From Clostridia bacterium (GTDB taxonomy: Bacteria; Bacillota; Clostridia; Christensenellales; Borkfalkiaceae), in assembly GCA_900768525.1 (NCBI GenBank), contig CAAGDF010000089.1:1-5126 (forward strand): DNA of 5,126 bases, written 5' to 3'. The notes under the pieces were generated by a model. It did not search any database and was not told where the DNA came from. It worked only from the letters and a program-made list of their open reading frames with translations. A program made the translations under genes and the position numbers. Of the stretch, positions 1-4,783 are shown in pieces. How positions within the stretch are numbered: position 1 is the stretch's first letter; the number at the start of each line of letters is the position of its first letter.

Positions 1-310
1 CTGTACCGACCACGGGGCTTTTGCATAGATTTGCGACGGCGTACGATACAGCGAAAATGATCTCGGTGTTATCGGTAAATTTGGGACGACCGACAAAGTT
101 TTCCCTTTTCATTAAGCCGCGCAATTCTTCGTAATAATCGAAATACGATACGTTATATTCTTTAAGAAATTTTGAAACGGTGCTTTCGCCGCGGTGAATA
201 ATTCCCGCCAAAAGCTGCTCCGTGCCTATGTAAGACAAATTATTAAGTTGAGATATATCGGCAGCGTCTTTTACCGCTTCGCCGAGATTGGTCGATTGTC
301 TTTGTTTCAT
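1..310 (-). CDS. clpC: ATP-dependent Clp protease ATP-binding subunit ClpC, N-terminal part (partial)
   Basis: Only the first 103 codons are present; the gene runs off the left edge. My translation begins MKQRQSTNLGEAVKDAADIS and shows two Clp_N repeats. The first has the signature YIGTEQLLAGIIHRGES at about residues 27-43, and the second ends in SPVVGT at the window edge, where the family continues with EHILL. ClpC is an AAA+ unfoldase that delivers substrates to the ClpP peptidase. In Bacillus its N-domain binds phospho-arginine through Glu32 and Glu106. Glu31 here aligns with the first, while the second would lie just outside the window. ATG 310 is chosen because an in-frame TGA lies 15 codons upstream with no ATG, GTG or TTG between, and the length before the first repeat fits the family. 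Only a weak GGA precedes it as a ribosome site. The AAA+ modules cannot be seen, but position after mcsA-mcsB makes ClpC far likelier than ClpA, ClpB or ClpE. Confidence 0.9.
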   Translation of the reverse strand, partial: MKQRQSTNLGEAVKDAADISQLNNLSYIGTEQLLAGIIHRGESTVSKFLKEYNVSYFDYYEELRGLMKRENFVGRPKFTDNTEIIFAVSYAVANLCKSPVVGT

Positions 311-326
311 ATAAAGTCCGTATAAC

Positions 327-595
327 GTTAGGTTTACGTATTTCCAACCTCAGCAGAACAAACCGCTAATCCGACGCAGTTTTATCGTTTCCCTTGCGGC
401 ACGTAGTGTTTTTACGCCGTAAAGTCGACCGCGAAATATACAAGTCGGTCTTATTTTTCGTATACGGTTGCGGCTTGTTTGGGCAAGGCAAACGACCGAA
501 ATCCTACTCCGAGCACGTTGATGGGAGGTTAACACAGCACAAATCCACTTGACGGCGCAAAAATTGTTCTAATGGAGTTGGAATACGTAACTAAC
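327..595. repeat. Long imperfect terminal inverted repeat enclosing the mcsB-clpC gap
   Basis: Plus-strand left arm 327-361 and right arm 564-595 are complementary in a series of blocks: GTTAG (327-331) with CTAAC (591-595), TTACGTA (334-340) with TACGTAA (584-590), TTCCAAC (342-348) with GTTGGAA (577-583), and AGAACAA (355-361) with TTGTTCT (564-570). They are separated by single or few-base bulges and one short internal loop. About 26 base pairs form in all. The blocks keep the same order and nearly the same spacing on both arms, which chance would rarely give. The bulges are what one expects of an RNA stem kept by selection, or of a decaying transposon end. Confidence 0.8.
385..495. repeat. 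Nested inverted repeat inside the fold-back element
   Basis: TCGTTTCCCTTGC at 385-397 pairs with GCAAGGCAAACGA at 483-495: twelve pairs with one C-C mismatch in the plus-strand reading (G-G on minus). It sits inside the outer inverted repeat with 23 bases on one side and 68 on the other, so both can form together as a branched or interrupted rod. Smaller hairpins lie in its 85-base loop: CGG/CCG plus CGTA/TACG (397-419) and GACCG/CGGTC (427-450). The heptamer TTGCGGC also occurs twice in direct orientation (394-400 and 468-474), so alternative pairings are possible. Confidence 0.7.
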
Positions 596-604
596 AATAA
601 TGTT

Positions 605-1624
605 TTAAGAATCGATTACAAGCGTTGCAAGCCTTTCGCGCACGAATTTTGCACGCAGCTCGTCGCGATAGGTCGGGTTCGTGTAACCGTCACGCCGGTC
701 TTTCGAGAGTTCGAGCAAATAGCACGGTCTTGCACAAACCAACAAATCGTCAAGCGCGTGAACGACTTTCACGTTTATCAGACCGAGCGTTACGCCGAGT
801 TTTATATCGGACAAAGCCGACGAAAATTCGCCGTAAGAAATTCGCCTGCAATAAAGCAATTTGCCGAGCGAACGGAAAATACAATCCTCTACCCTGAGTT
901 CGTCCGAACGGTAATATATTCTTTGAAGTTCGAGTTCTTCTTCGGCAACCTTGTTTACGAAATCGGCAACGCTTTGTATCATCGAGCGTTCGCTGTGTCC
1001 GAGAGTTACCTCGTTGCTGATCTGATATAAAAAACTGTCGCCGTCGCTGCCCTCGCCGAACGCACCGCGAACGGTAAGATTACGGCTCCTTGCGCTTGCT
1101 TCAAGCTCGTCGAGCCGTTGCAGTTTTACATGCCCCGGCAAAAACATCATGACCGACGCGCGCATGCCCGTGCCGAGATTGGTAGGACACGCGGTTATAT
1201 ACCCGAGCCGTTCGTTTTTGCAAAAATGCAAATTGACGTCCAACCAGTTATCGAGCCGACTGAGTTTTGTGAACGCGCCGCCGAGGTCGTTGCCCTGAAC
1301 GAAATATTGCTCGCGGATATGATCCTCTTCGTTGATCATAACCGATAAATCGCCGCTGTTTGAATAAGCCACCGCGCCCATCCTGCTTTTTTGCAGCGCA
1401 AGCGAAATGACATACCGTTCTTTGAGCGATTCTTTCAGCATAGGATCGCACTCGCTCATTTTTACGTAATTGAACGGTCCGTATTTGCCGAGCGCGGAAT
1501 ACGTCAGATTTATAATCTTCCTCGCCTCGTCGGGGTCTTTGAGTTCGGACGGAAACCTGTAGCCCTTAATGTTGCGGGCAAGCCGTATACGCGACGAAAC
1601 GACTATTCCTGCAAGATCGGTCAT
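605..1624 (-). CDS. mcsB: Protein-arginine kinase McsB
   Basis: McsB transfers phosphate from ATP to arginine side chains of proteins, marking them for ClpC-ClpP, and in Bacillus and Staphylococcus helps control CtsR. The 339-residue product has the phosphagen-kinase fold: nucleotide-binding SSRIRLARNI (10-19), NEEDHIR (98-104) with the expected catalytic Glu, TACPTNLGTGMRASV (144-158) with the active-site Cys146, and YQISNEVTLGHSE (200-212). RDELRA at 320-325 matches the RDxxRA phospho-arginine pocket that separates McsB from creatine/arginine phosphagen kinases, so this should be a protein kinase. The start ATG overlaps the mcsA stop as ATGA, implying translational coupling; AAGGCGG lies upstream. 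Compared with the 363-residue B. subtilis protein it lacks about 20 residues before the SSRIRLARN motif and some at the C terminus. No key motif is missing. Confidence 0.95.
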   Translation of the reverse strand: MTDLAGIVVSSRIRLARNIKGYRFPSELKDPDEARKIINLTYSALGKYGPFNYVKMSECDPMLKESLKERYVISLALQKSRMGAVAYSNSGDLSVMINEEDHIREQYFVQGNDLGGAFTKLSRLDNWLDVNLHFCKNERLGYITACPTNLGTGMRASVMMFLPGHVKLQRLDELEASARSRNLTVRGAFGEGSDGDSFLYQISNEVTLGHSERSMIQSVADFVNKVAEEELELQRIYYRSDELRVEDCIFRSLGKLLYCRRISYGEFSSALSDIKLGVTLGLINVKVVHALDDLLVCARPCYLLELSKDRRDGYTNPTYRDELRAKFVRERLATLVIDS

Positions 1625-1890
1625 AGCTTGTCCGCCTTCTGAACGCTTTTGATAATCGGATCAAGTTTATCCGCAAAGCGATCGTAGCATTTCTCGCAAC
1701 CGACGATCCATGTTTCCATAATTTCGTCGATCGTGCGACCGCAATATTTGCAGCGCGGAATTTCTTCTATCCGTCGCTCCATCATGCTGTCGCAACACTC
1801 CGCGCAAAGATATGTAGTTTTTACCCGCCCGTCTATAGTCTGCGTGACCTTTCGTTCGGCTTGCCGAACGTTACATTTTTCACATAGCAT
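1621..1890 (-). CDS. mcsA: McsA-like zinc protein, short form without UVR region
   Basis: McsA is the partner and activator of the arginine kinase McsB. This 89-residue version has four Cys pairs: C3-x2-C6, C29-x2-C32, C47-x2-C50 and C65-x2-C68, predicted to bind two zinc ions. The stretch CKYCGRTIDEI...GCEKCYDRF...PIIKSVQ closely follows the second zinc module of B. subtilis McsA. The usual protein is about 170-185 residues, with a longer linker between the two modules (here only 14 residues between Cys pairs two and three) and a C-terminal UVR motif of paired helices. Here the protein stops just after the second module (ending ADKL), and mcsB begins in the ATGA overlap, so this is a compact gene rather than a frameshift remnant. 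ATG 1890 follows AAAGGG (1907-1902). Identification rests on the motifs plus the position directly before mcsB. Confidence 0.88.
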   Translation of the reverse strand: MLCEKCNVRQAERKVTQTIDGRVKTTYLCAECCDSMMERRIEEIPRCKYCGRTIDEIMETWIVGCEKCYDRFADKLDPIIKSVQKADKL

Positions 1891-1915
1891 AAAACCCGCT
1901 ACCCTTTGCGTTTTT

Positions 1916-1944
1916 ATTGTAACATAAAAATCAAAGAAAATAAA
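1916..1944 (-). promoter_or_regulatory. Putative sigma-A-type promoter of mcsA-mcsB-clpC
   Basis: On the minus strand TACAAT (1921-1916) matches the -10 consensus in five of six bases, with TTTATT (1944-1939) as a weaker -35 at 17 bases. The region upstream is extremely AT-rich, including a pure A/T inverted repeat (1950-1958 with 1971-1979) that could act as an UP-like element. Transcription would start only about 18-20 bases before the mcsA ATG. No CtsR heptamer direct repeat (GGTCAAA type) and no CIRCE inverted repeat of HrcA overlaps it. Called by eye from consensus only. Confidence 0.45.
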
Positions 1945-2045
1945 TAGTTTTTTAAAAATTTTTCAGTGATTTTTTAAAATATTTCTATGACTTAACGGCG
2001 AAAATTTCCATAAAGAAAAAATTTGCCCGTGTTTTCGTATTTGTT

Positions 2046-2909
2046 TTACCGTATTTCGTCGATATGCGCTTTAAGTTTATCGGCTAAACTTTTATCGCGC
2101 ATGGCAAAATCTATGTTCGCCTGCAAATAGCCGTATACGTCGCCCATATCGTACCTTGCGCCCTCGAACGCATAAGCTATAACTCCGCGCTTTTCGATTT
2201 CGTACCTGAACGCGTCCGTAAGTTGGTATTCGTTGTTTTTACCCGGCGTTAAGTTATGCAATATTTCAAAAATATCGCCGTTGAATATGTACCTGCCGAG
2301 CGGGGCAAGATCGCTTTTAGCCGTGCCTGGATCGGGTTTTTCGGTAATGGCGGTGGCGTTGTAAATGCGCCCGTCCTGCCTGTCGAACTCAACCGACGCA
2401 TATTTGAAAACGTTATCGAAACCTACGTTTTTAACGCCGATAGTCGTCTTGCCGCTTTTCTCGTAAACCTCGGCTAACTGACCTATAACGGGCTTTTCGG
2501 AAAGCATAACGTCGTCGCCGAACATTACGGCAAACGGTTCGTTTCCGATATATTTTTCCGCACACAAAACGGCGTTCGCCGTGCCCGACTGCTTTTCCTG
2601 AACGATATATGTAATTTTAGCCATATCGTTAAGTCTGCGGATTTCTTCAAGGCGTTTAACGTCGCCGCATTTTTTCAAATGCCCTTCAAGATCGATCGAC
2701 GGCGAAAAATGCGCCTCGATAATATCTTTATGCTGCCCTATTATAAGGTAAATTTCCTCTATTCCCGCGGCAACCGCCTCTTCCGCCACCACCTGCACGG
2801 CGGGACGATTGACTATAGGCAGCATTGCCTTGGGAACCGCTTTGGTAAAAGGAAGAAATCTTGTGCCGTACCCCGCTACGGGGATAACGGCTTTGTTGAT
2901 TTTTTGCAT
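2046..2909 (-). CDS. galU: UTP--glucose-1-phosphate uridylyltransferase
   Basis: The enzyme makes UDP-glucose from UTP and glucose 1-phosphate in the cytoplasm, feeding cell-surface polysaccharides, glycolipids and galactose metabolism. Numbering from the upstream ATG at 2912 (288 residues), the nucleotidyltransferase signature KAVIPVAGYGTRFLP (7-21) is followed by TKAVPKAMLPIVNRP (23-37), FGDDV (131-135) with the metal-binding Asp, ITEKP (189-193), EYQLTDA (228-234) and FEGARYDMGD (249-258), all in the GalU order. Two substitutions stand out: PKAMLP where PKEMLP is usual, and GTANAV (110-115) where GalU typically has GLGHAV. I take the second of two adjacent ATG codons (2909) because AGGAG (2918-2914) lies one base from the first but four from the second. 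Sugar specificity is inferred from family resemblance; another sugar nucleotidyltransferase is less likely. Confidence 0.93.
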   Translation of the reverse strand: MQKINKAVIPVAGYGTRFLPFTKAVPKAMLPIVNRPAVQVVAEEAVAAGIEEIYLIIGQHKDIIEAHFSPSIDLEGHLKKCGDVKRLEEIRRLNDMAKITYIVQEKQSGTANAVLCAEKYIGNEPFAVMFGDDVMLSEKPVIGQLAEVYEKSGKTTIGVKNVGFDNVFKYASVEFDRQDGRIYNATAITEKPDPGTAKSDLAPLGRYIFNGDIFEILHNLTPGKNNEYQLTDAFRYEIEKRGVIAYAFEGARYDMGDVYGYLQANIDFAMRDKSLADKLKAHIDEIR

Positions 2910-2923
2910 CATTCTCCTGCAAT

Positions 2924-2971
2924 AAAAACGTAGGTTTGCGGAAAATCGTTTAAGACCTTCCGCAAATCACG
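2924..2971 (-). promoter_or_regulatory. Hairpin plus T-run in the galU leader, possible attenuator
   Basis: On the minus strand TTTGCGGAA (2966-2958) pairs perfectly with TTCCGCAAA (2943-2935) around a 14-base loop. An outer CGT/ACG pairing (2971-2969 with 2931-2929) across a small internal loop brings the stem directly to TTTTT (2928-2924). The galU ribosome site AGGAG begins only five bases after the T-run. The shape is that of an intrinsic terminator placed before the gene. It could be an attenuator, an operator palindrome, or the leaky end of an upstream transcript. Confidence 0.4.
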
Positions 2972-3029
2972 GATTTATCGTTGTTTTTTATTCGGTACAC
3001 CGCCAATAAAGCAGATATAACCTTATTCA

Positions 3030-3035
3030 ATTATA
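3030..3035 (-). promoter_or_regulatory. Possible -10 element upstream of galU
   Basis: A perfect TATAAT stands on the minus strand between the upp terminator and the galU leader hairpin, in the right place to drive galU. No convincing -35 hexamer is found 16-18 bases upstream, so this is only a candidate. Confidence 0.25.
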
Positions 3036-3079
3036 TTCAGATTCCTTATCGAACGTGATAGAAATCCGATTGTTCGGCT

Positions 3080-3107
3080 AAAAATCGTTTGTTCGAACGA
3101 CAAACGA
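3080..3107 (-). terminator. Intrinsic terminator of upp
   Basis: On the minus strand TCGTTTGT (3107-3100) pairs perfectly with ACAAACGA (3092-3085) across a seven-base loop and is followed at once by TTTTT (3084-3080). It lies 22 bases past the upp stop codon. It separates the upp transcript from galU. Confidence 0.8.
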
Positions 3108-3129
3108 ATTTCTGTTTGCTTTAACAAAC

Positions 3130-3765
3130 TTACTTTGTGCCGAAAAGTCTGTCGCCCGCGTCGCCGAGACCGGGAACAATATAGGCGTTTTCGTTAAGTT
3201 TTTCGTCTAACGAAGCGACGAAAATTTCCACGTCGGGGTGAATTTTCTGAACAGCTTCCACGCCCTCGGGTGCAGCGATAAGGTTCATAAGTTTAATGTC
3301 CTTGCAACCCCTCGTCTTTAATGCCGATATAGCCGCAATCGCGCTGCCGCCCGTGGCAAGCATAGGATCGACTACGATAAGAGTTCTCTCCTGCGCGTCG
3401 ACGGGAAGTTTACAATAATACTCGATCGGCTGATGCGTTTCGGGATCACGGTAAAGACCGATATGCCCTACTTTTGCGTTGGGAACAAGCGTTAAAATTC
3501 CGTTAACCATTCCGAGCCCTGCGCGCAAAATGGGGATTACGCCGATACTTCTGCCCGCAACGACTTTACTCTTCGTCTTACAAATAGGCGTTTCGATTTC
3601 CACCTCTTCGAGCGGAAGATCACGGGTTACTTCGTACGCCATAAGCAAAGAAATTTCATCGACAAGATCTCTGAAATCTTTCGTGTTGGTTTCTTTCTTT
3701 CTGATGTTGGTGATTTTGTGTTGGATAAGTGGGTGATTGAGTACGTGGAAATTAGTTGTGTTCAT
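3130..3765 (-). CDS. upp: Uracil phosphoribosyltransferase
   Basis: The enzyme salvages uracil, joining it to PRPP to give UMP and pyrophosphate in the cytoplasm. The 211-residue length is normal for the family. The PRPP-binding loop VVDPMLATGGS (131-141) and the C-terminal uracil-binding motif GLGDAGDRLFGT (199-210) are intact, and the conserved GVIPILRAGLGMVNG segment is present (75-89). ATG 3765 is supported by GGGAG (3780-3776) ten bases upstream. It follows rpiB by 134 bases and is closed by an intrinsic terminator, as the last gene of the cluster or a unit of its own. In B. subtilis upp also lies downstream of ywlE and ywlF, with glyA and ywlG between; those two are missing here. Confidence 0.97.
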   Translation of the reverse strand: MNTTNFHVLNHPLIQHKITNIRKKETNTKDFRDLVDEISLLMAYEVTRDLPLEEVEIETPICKTKSKVVAGRSIGVIPILRAGLGMVNGILTLVPNAKVGHIGLYRDPETHQPIEYYCKLPVDAQERTLIVVDPMLATGGSAIAAISALKTRGCKDIKLMNLIAAPEGVEAVQKIHPDVEIFVASLDEKLNENAYIVPGLGDAGDRLFGTK

Positions 3766-3827
3766 AGCTTTTTATCTCCCTTTAAAATTTGTGAATTTAT
3801 AGCCGTATTACCAACGCAAAAGCATTG

Positions 3828-3856
3828 ATAATCGACCTATAGGCGCACTTTTGCAA
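3828..3856 (-). promoter_or_regulatory. Weak candidate promoter for upp
   Basis: On the minus strand TTGCAA (3856-3851) and GATTAT (3833-3828) are 17 bases apart, each matching the sigma-A consensus in four of six positions. The -35 element overlaps the arm of the rpiB-upp hairpin, so transcription and folding could interfere. It would give upp its own transcript. Confidence 0.25.
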
Positions 3857-3892
3857 GTTTTTGCTTCGTTGTCAAAAACTTATGAAGCGCGC
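3843..3892. repeat. Long two-part hairpin between rpiB and upp
   Basis: An inner perfect nine-base stem (3855-3863 AAGTTTTTG with 3873-3881 CAAAAACTT, nine-base loop) is enclosed by an outer eight-pair stem (3843-3850 GCGCACTT with 3885-3892 AAGCGCGC, one wobble-type pair in one orientation). The internal loop between them is only four and three bases. It begins eight bases after the rpiB stop. No T-run follows on either strand, so it is not a canonical intrinsic terminator. It could be an mRNA processing or stability element, or a Rho- or factor-assisted end. Confidence 0.65.
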
Positions 3893-3899
3893 GATTATA

Positions 3900-4343
3900 C
3901 TACTCTTCGTTTTCTATATCCGTAATCTTGTTAAGACGGCGCAGGTGTCTTCCGCCCTCGAACGGTGCGTCGATATAAGTATCGACAATGCGCTTTGCAA
4001 GATCGATACCGAGAACGCGCGCGCCCAAACAAAGTATGTTGGAATTGTTATGCCGCCTTGTCATCTCGGCCGAGTAGCAGTCGCAGCATAAAGACGCGCG
4101 TATGCCCTTGAACTTGTTCGCCGCGATACTCATGCCAACGCCCGTACCGCAGATTAAAATGCCTAAATCGGCTTGTTTTTCCTGAATTCTTTTTGCGACC
4201 GCTTTCGCGTAATCGGGGTAATCGACCGATTTGTCGTCGTCGCAGCCCACGTTTTCGACCTCGATGCCCATCGCCGTAAGATGTTCTGCAATTATTTTCT
4301 TGTATTCGGTGCCGGCATGGTCGTTTCCGATAGCTATTCTCAT
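3900..4343 (-). CDS. rpiB: Ribose-5-phosphate isomerase B
   Basis: RpiB interconverts ribose 5-phosphate and ribulose 5-phosphate in the non-oxidative pentose phosphate pathway. The 147-residue protein opens with MRIAIGNDHAG (Asp8-His9 in the substrate pocket), has the catalytic CGTGVGMSIAANK (65-77, Cys65), RRHNNSN (96-102, active-site His98) and GGRH (130-133), all collinear with E. coli RpiB. An open frame extends 23 codons further up to an ATG at 4412, but that part overlaps the phosphatase gene and has no counterpart in the family. ATG 4343 overlaps the phosphatase stop as ATGA and is preceded by a strong GGGAGG (4359-4354), which decides the start. The same gene pair (ywlE-ywlF) is found in B. 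subtilis. A sugar-specific isomerase such as galactose or allose 6-phosphate isomerase is the main alternative, less likely in this context. Confidence 0.95.
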   Translation of the reverse strand: MRIAIGNDHAGTEYKKIIAEHLTAMGIEVENVGCDDDKSVDYPDYAKAVAKRIQEKQADLGILICGTGVGMSIAANKFKGIRASLCCDCYSAEMTRRHNNSNILCLGARVLGIDLAKRIVDTYIDAPFEGGRHLRRLNKITDIENEE

Positions 4344-4783
4344 TCTGTTTTCGCCTCCCGAGTTAATAAATCTTTTATTTTTGTACAAGCCGAGAGCAAC
4401 GCTTTGGCACATTCGTCATATGCCGCTTGCTCCAAGCCGTACGGATCGGGTATATCGCCCGAACCTGTCAATTCGTTAATCGTGTATACGTTGTCGAACC
4501 CGACAAAGCGATTTTTGTGCGCTTCCGTCATACAAATGACGGCGTTTTGTTTGCGGCATAAATCGGCGGTTGCGGTGTGCGTTTTATAACGCCTTACCGT
4601 AATGCCTAAATTTTTCAATGCCGCTTTTGCTTTAGGGTTAATGCCCTCTTCTTCGCACGATAACCCCGCGGACGATACTTTTATATCTTCCACGCCCGAC
4701 TTTTTGAGCAAATCTTTTAAAATATATTCAGCCATCGGACTGCGACAGGTGTTACCCGTACACACAAACATTATTTTTCTCAT
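4340..4783 (-). CDS. ywlE: Low-molecular-weight phosphatase, YwlE-type (probable protein-arginine phosphatase)
   Basis: The 147-residue protein has the P-loop CTGNTCRSP (8-16) with nucleophile Cys8 and Arg14, and the general-acid DPYG (113-116) that ends the family's catalytic set. In B. subtilis YwlE, Thr11 of the P-loop sets preference for phospho-arginine, whereas typical tyrosine phosphatases have Ile there. Thr12 here occupies that place. The neighbours support the reading: rpiB follows with an ATGA overlap, Sua5/YwlC precedes with an ATGA overlap, and the arginine kinase genes lie less than 3 kb away. The predicted role is removal of phosphate from arginines phosphorylated by McsB, in the cytoplasm. 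No strong ribosome site precedes the ATG, so translation is probably coupled to the gene upstream. A tyrosine-phosphatase activity cannot be excluded from sequence. Confidence 0.9.
   Translation of the reverse strand: MRKIMFVCTGNTCRSPMAEYILKDLLKKSGVEDIKVSSAGLSCEEEGINPKAKAALKNLGITVRRYKTHTATADLCRKQNAVICMTEAHKNRFVGFDNVYTINELTGSGDIPDPYGLEQAAYDECAKALLSACTKIKDLLTREAKTE

Larger units (their letters stand above)
311..604 (-). other. mcsB-clpC intergenic region, non-coding, capable of folding back
   Basis: This gap of 294 bases separates two genes that are usually adjacent or overlapping. I see no credible protein in it. The only open frame of note (535-350, minus, GTG start) encodes an Arg-rich, low-complexity 61-residue product without a ribosome site. 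The stretch is dominated by inverted repeats (listed separately): outer arms 327-361/564-595, nested arms 385-397/483-495, and small local hairpins at 397-419 and 427-450. It could be a structured mRNA leader of clpC, a separate small RNA on either strand, or a miniature inverted-repeat element. I found no SRP GGAA-loop signature, no tmRNA or RNase P core motifs, and no T-box sequence. No clear target-site duplication flanks the outer arms. Confidence 0.55.

Noticed and set aside
350..535. Minus-strand 61-codon frame in the mcsB-clpC gap
   Set aside because: It has a GTG start without a ribosome site, an Arg-rich low-complexity product, and it runs through the nested inverted repeats, so RNA or DNA structure is the better explanation.
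327..595. Fold-back element as an integron attC site
   Set aside because: The left end resembles GTTRRRY but the right end does not fit the paired core site, and no integrase or cassette context is present.
311..604. Fold-back element as SRP RNA, tmRNA, RNase P RNA, 6S RNA or T-box
   Set aside because: The hallmark motifs I know for SRP, tmRNA, RNase P and T-box are missing on both strands. 6S RNA is only poorly excluded, because it is defined mostly by structure, but the length is greater than usual.
572..1030. Plus-strand open frame of 152 codons opposite mcsB
   Set aside because: It lies antisense to well-conserved McsB sequence, has no recognisable motif or ribosome site, and is explained by codon bias of the real gene.
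1931..1944. TCAAAGAAAATAAA as a CtsR operator
   Set aside because: Only one partial heptamer is present and the second direct copy is missing.
1981..2045. Intrinsic terminator behind galU
   Set aside because: T-runs are present, but the only possible stems are weak A/T pairings or have very large loops, so no terminator can be supported.
4344..4412. Longer N terminus for RpiB from the ATG at 4412
   Set aside because: The extra 23 residues have no counterpart in RpiB and overlap ywlE, while ATG 4343 has a strong ribosome site and the ATGA junction.
4173..4589. Plus-strand open frame of 138 codons opposite rpiB and ywlE
   Set aside because: It is antisense to two clearly conserved genes and its product has no family features.
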